Shown in pieces: positions 1 through 6,874 of a stretch of 64,000 nt of DNA. The position numbers and the translations under genes are program-made. Position 1 is the stretch's first letter; each line of letters opens with the position of its first letter. The stretch comes from Solirubrobacterales bacterium (GTDB taxonomy: Bacteria; Actinomycetota; Thermoleophilia; Solirubrobacterales; Solirubrobacteraceae), in the NCBI GenBank assembly GCA_003244205.1, contig QHBW01000019.1, positions 1-64,000 on the forward strand, in the 5' to 3' direction. The notes under the pieces are model-generated. The model ran no database searches. It had not been told where the DNA came from and saw only the letters and a list, made by a program, of their open reading frames with translations.

Positions 1-163
1 GGCCCGCCGCGACGGCGCCATTGGCCCCGTTGGCGGCGGACTGGTTCGTGGCGCCGGACGCGGCGCCCGAGGTGCTGCCCGACGTGGCGGCGAGCGCGAT
101 CGTGCCGGTCAGAAGCGCCGGCGTGATCGTGGCGATGGCGAGCTTGGTGCGTCGTCGTGACAT
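1..163 (-). CDS. Secreted protein, N-terminal fragment (cut by window edge)
   Basis: Only the first 54 codons lie in the window. Translation begins MSRRRTKLAIATI, a basic n-region followed by a hydrophobic stretch to about residue 26, which looks like a Sec signal peptide. Next comes a low-complexity Ser/Thr/Ala/Gly/Asn segment, as in a linker of an exported or wall-associated protein. The ATG is supported by a strong AGGAGG Shine-Dalgarno at 174-179 on the minus strand, 10 bases upstream. The function cannot be told from this fragment. Confidence 0.75.
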   Translation of the reverse strand, partial: MSRRRTKLAIATITPALLTGTIALAATSGSTSGAASGATNQSAANGANGAVAAG

Positions 164-181
164 GGTTGGGGGGCCTCCTGG

Positions 182-201
182 TCGTGGTGTTGAGACCACG
201 A
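182..201 (-). promoter_or_regulatory. 7-bp inverted repeat in the leader of the left-edge gene
   Basis: TCGTGGT (182-188) and ACCACGA (195-201) are perfect inverted repeats around a 6-base loop. On the minus strand the hairpin lies just upstream of the AGGAGG ribosome binding site of the gene starting at 163. It could be a 5' leader hairpin or an operator; the sequence does not decide. Confidence 0.3.
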
Positions 202-254
202 TCGGACAACGCGGTACGGAAGTCGTCAGACCTGCGTAATGGCGTTGTAAAGGC

Positions 255-866
255 TCACGGGCGGACAAACACCGGTGTGCCCAACGGAACGTCGGCAATC
301 AGCGCTCGCACTGCCGCATCGCCTGCGCGCACGCAACCCTGGCTGGCCGCGAGCCCGATCGACGCGGGATCGTCGGTACCGTGGATCGCGAGACGATCGC
401 CGCCACCCCACCCCTGGGGGATGTTGGGCTGATGGCCCGAGAGCGCGAGCGCGCCATAGCCGTAGTGGGTGGCCCCCCTGATGATGAGGCGATCCGTCAC
501 GGCGAAGCGACCAAGCGGCGTGGGATCGGCCGCGCGCCCGACGGCGACGGTGGTCCTCAGCACCGGACGGCCGGCGCGCAGCAGCTCGAGGCGACGGGTG
601 CTGAGGCTCGCGACCAGTCGGTCGCGCACGCGATAGAGCAGGAGGCGCCCGCTGTTGGGCAGGCAGGCGAGTGTCCCGTTGGATCGCTCGGGCACGCTGA
701 CGCCGAACCAGCCCCCGCGCTGGCGGACGACGGCGAGCACGCGGGCGGACCCGAACTGCGTGCGGATGTCCGCCTCGGCGATCTCGGGGCCACCCGGTGA
801 AGCGTGCAGGAGCACCGGCGCGAGCACTTCTGCCACGAGGTATCCCGGGCCGGCCGGCCAGCGCAA
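255..866 (-). CDS. L,D-transpeptidase (YkuD fold)
   Basis: The C-terminal half has the YkuD signature: His162 in AIHGTDD and catalytic Cys178 in SQGCVR, correctly spaced. This family forms 3-3 peptidoglycan crosslinks or anchors proteins to the wall, outside the membrane. The first half resembles a small beta (SH3-like) domain. The only plausible start is TTG at 866. The frame is open back to the parA TGA (903-905), so the gene sits 12 codons downstream of parA in the same reading frame. No signal peptide is visible, which is odd for this family. A hydrophobic stretch, MAAVRGAALALAG, exists in the neighbouring frame at about 840-891, so a start-region frameshift is possible. It is the last gene of the FHA-parA operon. 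Confidence 0.75.
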   Translation of the reverse strand: MRWPAGPGYLVAEVLAPVLLHASPGGPEIAEADIRTQFGSARVLAVVRQRGGWFGVSVPERSNGTLACLPNSGRLLLYRVRDRLVASLSTRRLELLRAGRPVLRTTVAVGRAADPTPLGRFAVTDRLIIRGATHYGYGALALSGHQPNIPQGWGGGDRLAIHGTDDPASIGLAASQGCVRAGDAAVRALIADVPLGTPVFVRP

Positions 867-902
867 GCGCAGCGCCCCGGACTGCCGCCACGACGGCTGT
901 GC

Positions 903-1691
903 TCAGCGCGCCGTCGCGCCGTTGAACAGGGCGCTCAGCCGCGCGCGCGCCACGTCCATGTCGAGGCGCTCGAGCAGCTCGTCAGCGAGCGCCACGTAGT
1001 CGGCCGCGAGGTCCGGCCGGTAGTCGAGGATTGAGATCGCGCGCTCGGAGGACTCGGCATAGCCGATCGACGCGCGGATCGTTGCGGCAAAGACTTTGTC
1101 CTGGAAGCTCTCGCGCAGCGACGCGAGCGCCTCGCGCGAGTGCACCGTGCGCATGTCGGCGATGTTGAGGAAGACGCCGAGCCACTGCAGCTGCGGATTG
1201 AGGCTCTCGCGCGCCAGCTCGACGACCTCGAGCGCCTGCTCCACCCCCTGCATCGCGAAGTACTGGGCCTCGGCGGAGAGCAGCGCGTGGTCGGCCGCCA
1301 CGAGCGCGTTGACGGTCAGCAATCCGAGCGATGGCGGGCAGTCGAGCAGGATCAGCTCGTAGCCCTCGATGTCGCGCAGGGCCTTGCGCAAGGTGAGCTC
1401 GCGACCGAGCTTGCCGCTGAGCGCGAGCTCGGTCTCGGCAAGGCCGAGGTTGGCGGGGATGATCCCGTCGTGGATCGCCGCCCGCGCGGGTGCCCGCCCG
1501 GCGAGCACGTCGCCGATCGTCGGCTGGATGTCGGGGTCCACGTCGAAGTAGTCGGACAGGTTGCCCTGCGGATCGAGGTCGATGGCAAGCGCGTGCAGGC
1601 CGGTGCGCCGAGCGATGTCCACAAGCGTCCGGACCGCCGTCGTCTTGCCGGTTCCGCCCTTCTGGGAGAGGACCGCGATCGTCTTGGCCAT
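903..1691 (-). CDS. parA: ParA/Soj-family partitioning ATPase
   Basis: The 262-residue protein begins MAKTIAVLSQKGGTGKTT, with the deviant Walker A motif KGGTGKTT at residues 11-18 and its signature lysine Lys11. A DLDPQGN motif and the Walker B-like LLDCPPSLG follow. The length fits chromosomal Soj/ParA. No parB follows. It lies 13 bp after the FHA/zinc-ribbon gene and before the L,D-transpeptidase. That makes it more likely an orphan ParA-like ATPase positioning some cell-envelope or signalling component than the main chromosome-segregation ParA, which normally sits with parB near the origin. A longer start at 1745 would overlap the upstream gene and add nothing conserved. Confidence 0.88.
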   Translation of the reverse strand: MAKTIAVLSQKGGTGKTTAVRTLVDIARRTGLHALAIDLDPQGNLSDYFDVDPDIQPTIGDVLAGRAPARAAIHDGIIPANLGLAETELALSGKLGRELTLRKALRDIEGYELILLDCPPSLGLLTVNALVAADHALLSAEAQYFAMQGVEQALEVVELARESLNPQLQWLGVFLNIADMRTVHSREALASLRESFQDKVFAATIRASIGYAESSERAISILDYRPDLAADYVALADELLERLDMDVARARLSALFNGATAR

Positions 1692-1704
1692 CGAGAGCGC
1701 GCCG

Positions 1705-2277
1705 CTAGGACGAGGAAGCGCTGGCCGGCTCAGCCGGCTCAGCACGCTTCACGTTCTCGGTGCCGGGCAGCAGGAAGGCGAGCTGGAAACGCCCGACGAC
1801 GATCTCGTCGCCATCGCGCAGGATGCGGTCGCGGACGCGCTCGCCGTTGACGAAGACGCCGTTGAGGCTGCGGTCGTCGAGCACGCGTGCCCCCGCGTCG
1901 GCAAGCACGATCAGCGCGTGGCGGCGCGAGACCGTCGGATCGTCGAAGCGCACGTCGGCGCTGAGGCTGCGCCCGATCCGGGTCAATTCGCGTTCCACCG
2001 CAACGCAAACGGTCTCATCGCCGTCGCGATAGGCCAGGTGCGGCCCGGGCGCAGCGACGAGCGCGCGCGCCTCGGCCAGCCAGGCCTTCGCGGGCGCTGG
2101 GGGAGGTGGTGTCTCGGGCAGCGTGGTCGTGAAGAGCGACGAGCGCGTGAATGCCGCGCCGCCGCAGTTCGGGCAGGCCGGAAGGTCGCTCTCGGCGGCG
2201 AGCGATACCTCATATCCGCAGGACTCGCAGCGGAACGAGCCGGAGCCGGCCAGCGTGCCCGACGACAGTGCGCTCAT
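1705..2277 (-). CDS. Zinc-ribbon / FHA-domain protein
   Basis: This 190-residue protein has two modules. The N-terminal zinc ribbon carries Cys17, Cys20, Cys35 and Cys38. The FHA domain spans about residues 78-170, with the GRS (102-104), SRRH (117-120) and NG (139-140) positions typical of phosphothreonine binding. FHA proteins dock Ser/Thr-kinase targets, so it may tether the ParA-like ATPase or the transpeptidase to kinase signalling; that link is inference from the operon. The start at 2277 has a GGAG Shine-Dalgarno. A TATCAT -10-like hexamer lies on the minus strand at 2328-2333, suggesting the operon promoter sits in the 100-bp divergent gap. Confidence 0.82.
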   Translation of the reverse strand: MSALSSGTLAGSGSFRCESCGYEVSLAAESDLPACPNCGGAAFTRSSLFTTTLPETPPPPAPAKAWLAEARALVAAPGPHLAYRDGDETVCVAVERELTRIGRSLSADVRFDDPTVSRRHALIVLADAGARVLDDRSLNGVFVNGERVRDRILRDGDEIVVGRFQLAFLLPGTENVKRAEPAEPASASSS

Positions 2278-2377
2278 CAGTTGCTCCTCTGCGCCGTTGG
2301 GCGCCTCCGAGACCGACCAGGAAACCGATGATACCGGCCCTGGAAGGAGCGCGGGCACCGGCGCCGAACTGCACGCC

Positions 2378-2644
2378 ATGGAAGTCGATTCGGTCGTCGA
2401 TTCGATCCAGCTAGAGCGCGAGTTGCTGCGCAAGTCGGTGAACGCACTGCGCGCCGGCGTCGACCGCTGCCACGACTGCGGGCGCACACCCTTGATCGGC
2501 GAGCGCGTCTATCGCTATGTCGGCGGACGGATCGCCTGCGAGCTGTGTCGCGCGCTGCGCCGCGAGCAGCCCGAGAGCTCAGAGATCGTCCACTCGGGCG
2601 AGCACGGTCACTGCGTCCGCCTGACCTCCCCCAGAGCCGCCTGA
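2378..2644 (+). CDS. Small four-cysteine zinc protein, function unknown
   Basis: The predicted product is an 88-residue protein with Cys31-x2-Cys34 (CHDCG) and Cys54-x2-Cys57 (CELC), a treble-clef or rubredoxin-like zinc site, after an N-terminal helix rich in charged residues (about 8-25). It is transcribed divergently from the FHA operon. I do not recognise the family. The ATG is the first one clear of the divergent gene. No good Shine-Dalgarno lies at the usual distance; a GGAG sits too far upstream. Confidence 0.6.
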   Translation: MEVDSVVDSIQLERELLRKSVNALRAGVDRCHDCGRTPLIGERVYRYVGGRIACELCRALRREQPESSEIVHSGEHGHCVRLTSPRAA

Positions 2645-2680
2645 CGACGGCGCAGCACCCGCCGTAGACTGCGCGCCGCC

Positions 2681-3175
2681 GTGAACCCGGTGGAGCTCTC
2701 GATCACGATCGCCCGTCCGCGCCAGGAGGTCTTCGACTATCTGGCCGACATCGCCAACCACCCCGAGTTCACCGATCACTTCCTGACGCGCTGGCACTTG
2801 ACGCGCGTCCAGTCCTATGGCCGCGGGGCGGGCGCGCGCTTCCAGGTCAACGCGCCCTTCCAGCGCTTCAACTGGGCGGATCTCACGCTCGCCGAGGTCG
2901 ACTCTCCGCGGCGCATCCTGGAGCTCGGGCGCACTGGCAAGTTCAATCGCATCCGGCTGTTTGCCGAGTACGTGCTCGACCCGGCACCCGGCGGCGGTAC
3001 GCGGGTGAGGTTTCGCACCGAGACCGAGCCCACCCTCCCCACCGACCGGCTGATGGAGGCGCTTGGCCTGCGCCGCTGGACGAGAGCGCGCTATGGCAAG
3101 GCGCTGCGACGGCTGCGGGCGATCCTCGAGGACGGCGAGGAGCGGGGCCAGCGCGCGACGATCGCGCCTGGCTAG
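2681..3175 (+). CDS. SRPBCC-fold (polyketide cyclase/dehydrase-like) protein
   Basis: A 164-residue START/Bet v1-like fold: a first strand with ELSITIARPRQEVFDYLAD, the usual opening of the polyketide-cyclase/dehydrase family, followed by alternating strands and a long C-terminal helix (about 125-155). These proteins bind hydrophobic ligands or catalyse aromatisation; the specific ligand is not evident. Translation starts at GTG with no Shine-Dalgarno. TAGACT at 2665-2670 lies 10 bases upstream with a CTGACG -35-like element at 2641-2646, so the mRNA is probably leaderless. Confidence 0.78.
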   Translation: MNPVELSITIARPRQEVFDYLADIANHPEFTDHFLTRWHLTRVQSYGRGAGARFQVNAPFQRFNWADLTLAEVDSPRRILELGRTGKFNRIRLFAEYVLDPAPGGGTRVRFRTETEPTLPTDRLMEALGLRRWTRARYGKALRRLRAILEDGEERGQRATIAPG

Positions 3176-3200
3176 GCCCACGATTAGACTGCCGCGCCGG

Positions 3201-3794
3201 ATGCTCGCTGCGCGCCCCCTCGCCTCGACGCTCGCCGCGGCCGCGCTCGCGCTCTCGATCAGCGCCTGCGGGCTGACAGGGGGCTTTGGCAACGAGGGAC
3301 CCGAGCATGGGACGCTCGACTCGATCAGCGGGCCCTACATCAACTTCCCCCACGACCTGACCTACCAGGTGCAGATCTCGCGCTTCTTGAACCCCTCCGA
3401 TCTCGAGGATCAGGCCTACATCAAGGGGCTGCCTCCGGGGACGCCGCCGCTCGCGCCGGGCGAGCAGTGGTTCGCGCTCTTCATCCGTGTCGCCAACGAG
3501 ACCAAGCAGCCCCACATGTCGGCGTCCAGCTTCCGCATGATCGACACCACGGGGGTGGTCTACCGCGGGACGCTGCTGAATCCCGCCGCCAACGACTTCG
3601 CCTATGTGCCTCAGACGCTCGGCCCCAAGGCGGTCATCCCGGCGTCCTCGAGCACCGCCGCGCAGGGCGACATCCAAGGGGCGGAGATCCTCTTCAGGAC
3701 CGGGCGGCAGTTCTTCTTCAATCGTCCCGTCGCACTCGAGATCTCCACGCCCCAGCTGCCGCCGTTCACCAAGAGCGTCGATCTCGATATCTGA
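3201..3794 (+). CDS. Lipoprotein, function unknown
   Basis: A 197-residue protein with a lipoprotein signal peptide ending in the lipobox ISAC, Cys23 being the predicted lipidation site. The mature part is about 175 residues, beta-rich, with the phrase EQWFALFIRVANET typical of the immunoglobulin-like fold of DUF4352-type extracellular lipoproteins. No catalytic motif is visible. TAGACT at 3185-3190 is again 10 bases from the ATG, as in the preceding gene, implying its own leaderless transcript despite the short gap. Confidence 0.75.
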   Translation: MLAARPLASTLAAAALALSISACGLTGGFGNEGPEHGTLDSISGPYINFPHDLTYQVQISRFLNPSDLEDQAYIKGLPPGTPPLAPGEQWFALFIRVANETKQPHMSASSFRMIDTTGVVYRGTLLNPAANDFAYVPQTLGPKAVIPASSSTAAQGDIQGAEILFRTGRQFFFNRPVALEISTPQLPPFTKSVDLDI

Positions 3795-3857
3795 CCCGGT
3801 CGGCTGGCGTGTGCCGCGGGAGCGGGGGCGAGGGCCCCGGGCCGCAGCCGCAAACCA

Positions 3858-5636
3858 CTAGAGCTTGCGCCCCAGCGCGGTGACCAGCACCTGCTGGGCG
3901 ACGGGAGCGGCGGTGGTCCCGCCGGCGCCGGCCTGCGGGAACATCACGCCGATGACGACCCGTGGCGCGAGCGCGGGAGCGAAGGCGGCGAACCAGGCGT
4001 CGGTGGCGGTGAAGGGGTCAACATTGGGGTTCGCGGTGGGCCCCTGGGTCGCCACCAGCTCGGCGGTGCCGGTCTTGCCGGCCACCACCACGCCGGGGAT
4101 CTGGGCGCTGGTCCCGGTCCCCGACCGCACCACTTCAATCATCATCCGGCGCACCAGCCTCGCCGTCGAAGGGCTGATGGCCCGGACGTAGTGCGGCTGC
4201 GAATCGGCCAGCAGCGTCAAGCGCGGCCGCCGGCCGTCGTCGCTGATGGTGGCGGCGATCAGCGCCATCTCCAGTGGTGTGGCGAGCACGCGGGCCTGAC
4301 CGATCGCCGTCGAACCAACAGCCAGATCGTCGCCCACCGCGCTGGGCTGGGGAATCGTGGACTCCGGCGCTCCGGGGATGTCTGAGGGCTGGTTGAAGCC
4401 GAAGCGCTCGGCTGTGCGGACGAGTTGCGTCGCCCCGATCTTCGCGCCCAGAGGAGCGAACACCGAGTTGCAGGACACCGCGAACGCCTGCAGGAACGTT
4501 CCGCCGCAGACCTCGCCGTTTGCGTTGGCGAGCGTGACCCCCGACAACGTCGCGTGATCGGCGAAGGGGAAGACGGTGCTGAGCGTGACCGCGTGCGCCT
4601 CCAGTGCCGCCGAGGCCGTGATCATCTTGAAGGTGGACCCAGGCGGCTGTGTGTCGGTGGCCAGCCCGGCGAGCGCCAGAACCTCGCCGTCGGGCTTGAG
4701 CACGACGATGCCGCCGACGCGTGCGAGCCCACCCTCGGCGGCCTCCTGGATGACGGGATCGATCGTCGTGCGAACCGCGTGTGCTGGGACCGGCGTCGCG
4801 CTGGCGATCGTGCGACCGCCGGCTTGGAGCGTGCCGCCGGGAGTGCCCGCTAGCTGGGGCTCGAGGATCTGCTCGAGTCCCGAGGTGCCAACCCGGGCTC
4901 CCTCGGGGTAGCCCTCAGCGCGGAGCTTGGCCGCCTCGGCGCTGGGCGCGGGCCCGAGCGCGCCGACCACGGTGGTGACCGTCGCTGGCAGGCTCGAGCT
5001 GCGTTGCGGACCCTGCGCCAGCGGACGTCCGTCACGCGCGAGGATCGACGCGCGCGTTGGCAGTTGAGTCTGGCGCGTGAGCGTCTCACCGGGGCGCAAC
5101 CCGGGGAACGCCAAGTCGGGGCTCCAGTTGACGACCTCAGTGCCGTTGTTGCTCGAGACGGGCAGGTCAATTACGCCGTGGATCGTGCCCCACAGCCGCG
5201 TGTGCATCGTCACGGGCAGTGTCACCGTGCTGCCGGAGCCGTGCGCGCGACCGACCTTCACGCCGCTGACTGTGGCGGTTGCGGCGGCCCTGGCATAGGC
5301 GGCCTGGAAGCTGGTCGCATCGGTCGTGCGCTTGGCGCTCGGCGAAAGCATCTCGTACATCGAGAGGTAATCGCCGTGCTCCCAGGCGCCGCCAAAGCGT
5401 TGCGCGAGTGCGGGCCCGGACCTGGTCGCGCCTGCGCCGACCATCACGCCCACCACGAGTGCGACCACGGCGACCACCAGGAGGGCGAACGCGCGCCGAC
5501 GCCGGCGCTCGACGTTTCGCGCTCCGAGGAGTGGCGAGCGCGGTGGCGGGCGCCGTCCCCCGGTGTCGGAAGTGGAGCGCCCCTGCGTGCGCGCAGAGCT
5601 GCTGACGGGGGACACCTCAACGCTCAGCCTAGCCAC
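3858..5636 (-). CDS. Class B penicillin-binding protein with MecA_N-like domain
   Basis: This 592-residue transpeptidase has a single membrane anchor (about 49-69), an NTF2-like MecA_N domain (about 75-150), a dimerisation region (about 185-285) and a penicillin-binding transpeptidase domain. The active-site motifs are complete: Ser334-Thr-Phe-Lys337, Ser388-Cys-Asn390 and Lys521-Thr-Gly523. It crosslinks peptidoglycan stem peptides outside the membrane. The MecA_N domain places it near the PbpA/PBP2a-type class B enzymes; there is no PASTA domain. The start is GTG at 5636. It is divergent from the MarP-like protease gene, also an envelope protein. Confidence 0.9.
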   Translation of the reverse strand: MARLSVEVSPVSSSARTQGRSTSDTGGRRPPPRSPLLGARNVERRRRRAFALLVVAVVALVVGVMVGAGATRSGPALAQRFGGAWEHGDYLSMYEMLSPSAKRTTDATSFQAAYARAAATATVSGVKVGRAHGSGSTVTLPVTMHTRLWGTIHGVIDLPVSSNNGTEVVNWSPDLAFPGLRPGETLTRQTQLPTRASILARDGRPLAQGPQRSSSLPATVTTVVGALGPAPSAEAAKLRAEGYPEGARVGTSGLEQILEPQLAGTPGGTLQAGGRTIASATPVPAHAVRTTIDPVIQEAAEGGLARVGGIVVLKPDGEVLALAGLATDTQPPGSTFKMITASAALEAHAVTLSTVFPFADHATLSGVTLANANGEVCGGTFLQAFAVSCNSVFAPLGAKIGATQLVRTAERFGFNQPSDIPGAPESTIPQPSAVGDDLAVGSTAIGQARVLATPLEMALIAATISDDGRRPRLTLLADSQPHYVRAISPSTARLVRRMMIEVVRSGTGTSAQIPGVVVAGKTGTAELVATQGPTANPNVDPFTATDAWFAAFAPALAPRVVIGVMFPQAGAGGTTAAPVAQQVLVTALGRKL

Positions 5637-5689
5637 TGGCGCTGCAGATAGCGGGCGGTTGCATCCAGCGATTACGCTCGACGCTGCCC

Positions 5690-6841
5690 GTGACCACGCT
5701 CGACTGGATCATCGTCGTCTTCACGCTCGGCCTGGCGATGTACGGCTACGCCCAGGGCTTTGTCGTCGGAGCGCTGACGCTGCTGGGGTTCGCGGCAGGC
5801 GCCTTCATTGGGACGAGGGTCGCGCCAGCGCTGCTGCCCGGGGGCTCGCGCTCGCCCTACGGGCCGCTCTTCGGTCTGATCGGGGCGCTCCTCGGAGGTG
5901 CCCTGCTGGCCGGCACGCTCGAGGGTGTAGGTCTGCGCGTGCGTGGGCTCATGCGACTCCCCGGACTGACGTTGATCGATGGTCTCGCGGGCGCGGCTCT
6001 GACGGCCTGCGTCGCCCTCGGAATGGCCTGGGTCGCGGGGGCGGTGGCGCTCCAGACGCCGGGCGCGACGGCGCTGCGTGCCGACGTCCAGCGCTCGCTG
6101 TTGCTGGGCAAGCTCAACACGCTGCTGCCGCCGTCGGGCGCAATCCTCAACGCGCTGGCGCGATTTGACCCCTCCCCGCACGTGACCGGCCCCTCCGCCG
6201 GTGGCGTGGCCGCGCCGGCGCCGGGGATCGCGCGCGCACCCGCCGTGCGAGCCGCGACGACCAGCACGGTGCGCATGCTGGGAACGGCCTGCGGGCTGGG
6301 GATCGAGGGCTCGGGCTGGATCGCCGCGCCCCAGACCGTCGTCACCAACGCCCACGTCGTCGCGGGCGAGAGCGACACCGTCGTGCAGTCACAGGGGGTC
6401 GGCCCGCAGCTGCGCGCCACGGTGATCGCGTTTGATCCGATCAACGACGTCGCGGTGCTGCGGGTGCCCGGGCTCTCGGGCACACCGCTGAGACTCGGTC
6501 CCGACCCGAGGTCCGGAACGGCCGCGGCGATCATCGGCTATCCGGAGGACGGGCCGCTGTCGGTGCGCCCGGGCCGCGTGGGCGCCACCGAGCAGGCGAT
6601 CTCCCAGGATGCCTACGGCCGCGGCCCGGTCAGGCGCGAGATCACGTCGATGCGCGGGGCGGTTCGCTCCGGCAACTCCGGCGGACCGATGGTGGACGCG
6701 GCCGGGGGCGTCGTGACGACGGTCTTCGCCGCAACCGTCGGGAGCGTCCCCGCTGGCGGCTATGGCGTGCCAAACGACCGCGTGCGGTCCGCGCTCGCCA
6801 GCGCCTCGGGGCCGGTGGGAACCGGTCCCTGCGCCGGCTGA
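5690..6841 (+). CDS. MarP-like membrane serine protease (CvpA + trypsin-like)
   Basis: A 383-residue protein with four N-terminal membrane segments of the CvpA/colicin V production type (about 5-120), then a chymotrypsin-like periplasmic protease. The catalytic triad is visible: His222 in NAHVV, Asp253 in DPINDVAVL and Ser330 in GNSGGP. Cys201 and the near-terminal Cys381 are placed like the disulfide of Mycobacterium MarP (Rv3671c), a protease needed for acid and oxidative stress resistance through peptidoglycan-hydrolase processing. Start GTG; a TACGCT hexamer at 5673-5678 precedes it by 11 bases. Confidence 0.88.
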   Translation: MTTLDWIIVVFTLGLAMYGYAQGFVVGALTLLGFAAGAFIGTRVAPALLPGGSRSPYGPLFGLIGALLGGALLAGTLEGVGLRVRGLMRLPGLTLIDGLAGAALTACVALGMAWVAGAVALQTPGATALRADVQRSLLLGKLNTLLPPSGAILNALARFDPSPHVTGPSAGGVAAPAPGIARAPAVRAATTSTVRMLGTACGLGIEGSGWIAAPQTVVTNAHVVAGESDTVVQSQGVGPQLRATVIAFDPINDVAVLRVPGLSGTPLRLGPDPRSGTAAAIIGYPEDGPLSVRPGRVGATEQAISQDAYGRGPVRREITSMRGAVRSGNSGGPMVDAAGGVVTTVFAATVGSVPAGGYGVPNDRVRSALASASGPVGTGPCAG

Positions 6842-6874
6842 GCGGGACCGGCCGGCGCTACCCTCTCGCGCGCA

